In this document: positions 9,101 to 11,386 of the stretch, one piece after another
How the letters are laid out: each line of letters begins with the position of its first letter
Numbering within the stretch: the stretch's first letter is position 1
Source: Anaerolineales bacterium UBA2232
GTDB taxonomy: Bacteria; Chloroflexota; Anaerolineae; UBA2200
DNA length: 11,386 bases
NCBI GenBank assembly: GCA_002348045.1
Contig: DDYO01000150.1
Span: 1 to 11,386 of the forward strand
Direction: 5' to 3'
The notes under the pieces: generated by a model
What the model was told of the DNA's origin: nothing
Database searches by the model: none
The model's input: the letters and a program-made list of their open reading frames with translations, nothing else
Translations under genes and position numbers: made by a program

Positions 9101-9521
9101 CGCGCACGGCCTGGTCGTCCGGGGGGATCAAATCCACCGTGGTTTTCTCGAAGAGGTCAGGCAACGCGTAGGCCGCATCGCGGAAGCAGAACTCCAGGTA
9201 GGTAGCCGGGCCCAGGTTCGGACCGAGTTTGTCCCACATGCGCTCACTGTCAGCGCCCCGGATGCGTTGGATGCGCAACAGCTGCTGGTCTTCCAGCACA
9301 CGCAGGAAAAGGACCTTGAGGATAAAGTTGATGGCAGCACGCCTGGCGAAGCGATCCAGCCAGGTGGAGAACGCTTCTCCCACTCCCTCACCGCGGTGGA
9401 TGCTCTGGGCGCGTCTTGTCAGGAGCGAGTCGCCCTGGATGCGAGATCGGATGGAGTCGGCGAAGCGTTTGCGGAATCGCCGCAGCGCCTCAAGGAGCTC
9501 CGCATACCGGTCAAGTTCCAT
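6108..9521 (-). CDS. pglX: PglX, BREX adenine-specific DNA methyltransferase (type 2/6-like)
   Basis: About 1137 residues, the usual size for PglX. It is an SAM-dependent N6-adenine methyltransferase that marks host DNA; family knowledge says it is also needed for phage exclusion. The SAM-binding motif I reads DPTSGSGHLLLDAF (about residues 220-233), followed by FGADINEYACALARFRLL, whose acidic residue would bind the ribose. The catalytic motif IV is NPPYISPKDSR (about 351-361). The central region forms the methyltransferase and target-recognition parts. The last roughly 300 residues carry a domain typical of type 2/6 PglX, with KLNIPRERYIEY and YYGWAGWGSVDRA. The start was set at the second ATG of an ATGATG pair (9521), because AAGAGG lies four bases upstream of it; the first ATG (9524) is too close to that site. 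A GTG at 9596 extends the frame but has no ribosome site. The stop is TAG at 6108-6110. Confidence 0.93.
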   Translation of the reverse strand: MELDRYAELLEALRRFRKRFADSIRSRIQGDSLLTRRAQSIHRGEGVGEAFSTWLDRFARRAAINFILKVLFLRVLEDQQLLRIQRIRGADSERMWDKLGPNLGPATYLEFCFRDAAYALPDLFEKTTVDLIPPDDQAVRDFLNLWREPDPDRPGWLRFDFRGEGFNTRFIGDVYQHIDEEAREYYALLQTPDFISQFLLQHTLLKRFQEKDFEEVTLIDPTSGSGHLLLDAFKIWRERYAERYPDWTREKIFRTIVERHLFGADINEYACALARFRLLIEGCNWSGLCDISPFRDLRFHIVCCDSLIPYEKLLGMDERMGSQLEEVFGAEATRTRAVALFSRRYDVAVGNPPYISPKDSRKRELYREWYVSAYGKYGLAAPFVERFLGLVTRGGQVGLINSNAFARRQYGSKLIEEVLPHYDLEAVIDLSGAYIPGHGTPTLILFGRNQPSASSTVIVVSNLKGEPGIPADPAQGKVWQSVVRGFSAGAGYTDEYVDVAHRLREALARHPWQFGDTKSRLYDRIKHSTATDLDDCAESIGITLFTLTDDVYVSSPDFARRCRFSRDHLRQMVIGEALRDWTMDEVPMALFPYEEDFRPFDIDCHSTEKAYLESYREVLANTYLFGGKTKVEGGYQWFEYGRLTASKYLTPGAIALPEIGTHNHAFLSNESGRLFKHSAQVIKLQSPADSSHYMLLTSMMNTSTVCFCLKQVCFNKGAGDDPVRDRYVYAGNYVGLTPIPRDHVATTPNRSRMLALAEAMIGSSQQLPSLAMQRLFEKKDEAYHTWNVSLKGHVAPHPGLPAPFSTAHELRDARDKAVELRREIRQRMIFLQEEMDWLAYAMYGLLGKVPLAEDYLTLEEVRSARLELGQRAFEEAGRGYKGDWPKSWHKGARGYLPGPAAEPPALCASLQRLIRDRVDIIASNADIALLEDPLYKRRWVPPNCDQELQRALELWLREMAEYVLEQAGRPLSLREWTHGLSQEPRILAAAEVYTGTPMFDLGEALTKVLRVEAVPDRPEDYLKPTGLDKLRVGRRDFKADDFAHSAYWAVRGKLNIPRERYIEYREMGAAGNGTYYGWAGWGSVDRAKALAYLLEQAMDRDLTDAIPRLRESLRDLLPALRKQLEEWQYAEFEALAR

Positions 9522-9525
9522 CATA

Positions 9526-9531
9526 CCTCTT
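9526..9531 (-). promoter_or_regulatory. Ribosome binding site deciding the pglX start
   Basis: On the minus strand AAGAGG lies four bases upstream of the ATG at 9521 and only one base upstream of the ATG at 9524. The upstream GTG at 9596 has a TAG three bases away and no purine-rich site near it. This favours translation from the second ATG, although the spacing is short. Confidence 0.5.
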
Positions 9532-9626
9532 GGTTTCAGGTCGCACGAGGGTGGCCATTTGTCCCACTGACACCTGCTGGCTCGGAACACGGGCACCTAA
9601 TGGCTACAAGCATTGCCTTGCCACTT

Positions 9627-10532
9627 TCAGCACAAGTGACGCTGTTGAAGATACCATTGGGCCCTCGTCAACCATTGGTGCTGTGAAGCGTCCAAGCTGC
9701 TATGCTGCTGGTCGAGCCAATCCACGATCTGCCGCCACGAGATCCAGCCAACATGGTTCTGGAGCCCCTCCAGTTCTTCGCTCGGACGATGGGGCAGTCG
9801 TTTAGCCAGGAAGGCAAGATCTGACTGATAGCTTGGCATCAGTTGCTCGTAGAGCAAGGGCAGCACGTGCGGCTTGCCGTCAGTAATCAGTAGAAAGTAG
9901 AGCTCTCGGTGCTCTTGTTGGGCCACGGATAGACCCACATCGATGACTCGGCCGATTTGGTCTCTTCCTGCGTCCCATCGAACGTGGTCATCGATGTCAC
10001 TGGTGTACTTGGCCTCCATTGCCACCAACACTCCAGGACAACGGATCAGAACGTCAAACTGCGTGGGGCCTTCCAGGATCCATGCAGCACGGCCGCGGAT
10101 CTTGCCGCTGAGAACTCGTTGGCGGTATTCGGCCTGGTTCGCTTTCACATTGGGAATGCGTTTGGGGTCCTTGCCGTTGCCCGCACTCCCAGCGATGCGG
10201 GGCTCATGGCTGTGGTCCAACAGCCACAGCAATCGGCGGTCCTGCGGCCAGCCAAGCTCCCAGAAACACATTGAGGGTTCTGGGCAGGTCACGTGAATTG
10301 ACTCCCCACAGGCCACCCTCAAGAGACCTTGCACCCAGGGAACAGCCTTGAAGTGACGTTCCAACATCCGAAAGACACTCCATGTCACGGCATCCTCGCT
10401 GTTCGGACTCATGAGGTCTTTCAGCTTTTTCATCGGGCCACCACGCTTGGCACGGAACAAAGGCCCCTCGAAGATGGGCGCGTCACAGTCCAGCAGAAGG
10501 TTATCACAATACGGCTTATGGATATGGGTCAC
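9627..10532 (-). CDS. Putative PD-(D/E)XK nuclease-like protein embedded in the BREX operon
   Basis: A 301-residue protein I cannot assign to a named BREX family. Residues 157-195 carry a restriction-endonuclease-fold signature: PTQFDVLIRCPG with Asp160 ending a strand, then VLVAMEAKYTSD giving the E-x-K pair Glu173/Lys175, then a helix with Arg190-Asp-Gln192-Ile-Gly-Arg. An acidic helix near residues 45-58 (SEDAVTWSVFRML) resembles the first helix that often supplies a conserved Glu in this fold, and strand LYFLLITDG follows the core. No signal peptide or membrane segment is visible. The chosen start is GTG at 10532, with AGAGG ten bases upstream; an ATG at 10433 (MKKLKDLMSPNSED) would give a 268-residue protein with a weaker site. 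It sits 53 bases after the ATPase-like gene and 30-105 bases before pglX, so it is probably co-transcribed. A role as a DNA-cleaving effector is inference; the domain might also act on other DNA or be structural. Confidence 0.8.
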   Translation of the reverse strand: MTHIHKPYCDNLLLDCDAPIFEGPLFRAKRGGPMKKLKDLMSPNSEDAVTWSVFRMLERHFKAVPWVQGLLRVACGESIHVTCPEPSMCFWELGWPQDRRLLWLLDHSHEPRIAGSAGNGKDPKRIPNVKANQAEYRQRVLSGKIRGRAAWILEGPTQFDVLIRCPGVLVAMEAKYTSDIDDHVRWDAGRDQIGRVIDVGLSVAQQEHRELYFLLITDGKPHVLPLLYEQLMPSYQSDLAFLAKRLPHRPSEELEGLQNHVGWISWRQIVDWLDQQHSSLDASQHQWLTRAQWYLQQRHLC

Positions 10533-10585
10533 GGAGCTGCAGCCTCTGCATCATTGTGCCTAGCACATCGCACGTTTCCTGAGGA

Positions 10586-11386
10586 CTACTCACGCTTGAT
10601 CAGTAGTCTGGCCACTAGTTCGATCACGCGCTCGCGCTCCAATCCGTCTACCATTTGGAGGGTCTGCAGTAGCGCGCTGACAACGGAGCTGGTATCCACG
10701 TCGCGTGGCTTGCCCTGCACCTCCAGCGCAATGCTTTCCACCCGATAGGCGCCCGGCTTGTCCTTGACATGGCCTGTGCCCTCAGACTCATCCGGCTTGA
10801 CTTCCGGCTCTGGCTGCCCGAGGGCTCGTTGCCGGATCAACTGAGCCGCATCACGCCGCCAGGCAAGCACACCACTGTTCAGATCTGTTTTGCTTTCAGC
10901 CGAGCACAGCACATCACGCAACCGATTGCGCATGGTACTGGCCTCATCAACCGCGCGGTGGGCCATAGCAGCGACAAGGTCTACCTGCTCATCCGCCAGC
11001 TCCTGCAGATTCTGGTGAATTTGCTCGCAACCAGTTATCGTCTCGACGATCTCCTTCACCTTGATGTCAGCAGCAGGGACCCAGGACAGCAGCGCTTTCA
11101 AGCCTTCGTAGGAGTCGAGGCCTTTCTGAGCCGCAACGCTGTTCAGTAACTTGGCCCCTTGAACAACACGCCAACGATGCGAGTCCTGCGGCTTTGCACC
11201 CACTTTCTTCAGTAGCTCCTGTAGCCTGGTATCCATTTCATCCATGCGTTGGGCAACACCGGCAGCCTGCGCATTCAGTAGCGTCCAGAGTTGATCCTGT
11301 GCACTCACTGAGAGGTCAGATACTGGCGCCTGAACACCCCATGTGCGCGCCAGCTCCTTCACCTTGGTCCACTCTGGGAGTTCTAC
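10586..11386 (-). CDS. C-terminal part of a large BREX protein, probably the BrxC/PglY-type ATPase (5' end outside window)
   Basis: The reading frame is open to the right edge of the window, so about 266 residues are visible and the true start lies beyond 11386; an internal GTG at 11362 is not needed as a start. The visible part is mostly helical and charged, with a predicted hydrophilic linker (PEPEVKPDESEGTGHVKDK) before a final segment of about 50 residues, VESIALEVQGKPRDVDTSS followed by an amphipathic helix. There is no Walker motif, membrane segment or catalytic motif in the visible portion. I did not recognise the family from sequence alone. The assignment rests on position: in type 6 BREX the large ATPase brxC precedes pglX, and BrxC/PglY proteins exceed 1000 residues with the P-loop in the N-terminal half, which would lie outside the window. 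The stop is TAG at 10586-10588, and the next gene begins 53 bases later. It could equally be another helical BREX subunit. Confidence 0.55.
   Translation of the reverse strand, partial: VELPEWTKVKELARTWGVQAPVSDLSVSAQDQLWTLLNAQAAGVAQRMDEMDTRLQELLKKVGAKPQDSHRWRVVQGAKLLNSVAAQKGLDSYEGLKALLSWVPAADIKVKEIVETITGCEQIHQNLQELADEQVDLVAAMAHRAVDEASTMRNRLRDVLCSAESKTDLNSGVLAWRRDAAQLIRQRALGQPEPEVKPDESEGTGHVKDKPGAYRVESIALEVQGKPRDVDTSSVVSALLQTLQMVDGLERERVIELVARLLIKRE

Noticed and set aside
98..9521. DISARM or a type I/IIG restriction-modification system as an alternative identity
   Set aside because: PglZ hallmark motifs, the BrxD P-loop protein and an Lhr-like helicase without a visible DUF1998-type region, in this gene order, identify BREX. 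No HsdR/HsdS-like gene and no phospholipase-D nuclease are present.
9229..9805. Plus-strand open frames spanning the junction between the nuclease-like gene and pglX
   Set aside because: They are low-complexity Arg/Ser-rich translations overlapping two supported minus-strand genes. I found no evidence for a toxin-antitoxin or small regulator gene.
1..11386. CRISPR arrays, tRNA or rRNA genes, insertion sequences and attachment-site repeats
   Set aside because: I saw no regularly spaced repeats, no cloverleaf-like sequence, no transposase motifs and no terminal inverted repeats on either strand by eye. The window is almost entirely filled by the minus-strand genes.

Overview
The window is a single-strand defence operon. 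Every supported gene lies on the minus strand and is read from the right edge (11386) towards the left edge. I recognise most of a BREX (bacteriophage exclusion) / Pgl-type phage-defence locus. Gene boundaries overlap or are separated by about 100 bases or less, start codons include GTG and TTG with Shine-Dalgarno-like sites, and the sequence is moderately GC-rich by eye. That indicates a bacterium, but I see no ribosomal, housekeeping or mobile-element gene that would name the taxon.

Layout in transcription order. 11386-10586 holds the C-terminal end of a larger protein cut by the window edge; by position it is probably the BrxC/PglY-type ATPase. 10532-9627 is a 301-residue protein with a PD-(D/E)XK nuclease-like signature that is not part of the standard BREX gene list. 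9521-6108 is the adenine DNA methyltransferase PglX. 6022-3503 is the alkaline-phosphatase-superfamily protein PglZ with a winged-helix C-terminus. 3506-2220 is the P-loop ATPase BrxD, whose ATG overlaps the pglZ stop as ATGA. 2230-98 is the Lhr-like helicase BrxHI, starting from TTG inside the end of brxD. The last 97 bases hold the downstream flank, with a possible start of another minus-strand reading frame.

The order (ATPase?)-X-pglX-pglZ-brxD-brxHI fits the published type 6 BREX layout (brxE-brxA-brxB-brxC-pglX-pglZ-brxD-brxHI) with one additional gene between the ATPase and pglX. It does not fit type 2, where pglY sits between pglX and pglZ. The brxA/B/E genes that would confirm type 6 would lie beyond position 11386 and are not visible.

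From family knowledge, PglX marks host DNA by N6-adenine methylation at a short non-palindromic site. PglZ, the large ATPase and the accessory ATPase/helicase pair (BrxD, BrxHI) are needed to block replication of unmarked phage DNA, by a mechanism that is still unclear. The most interesting item is the embedded putative nuclease: classical BREX restricts without an obvious endonuclease, so a PD-(D/E)XK protein co-transcribed inside the core is a candidate effector or regulator.
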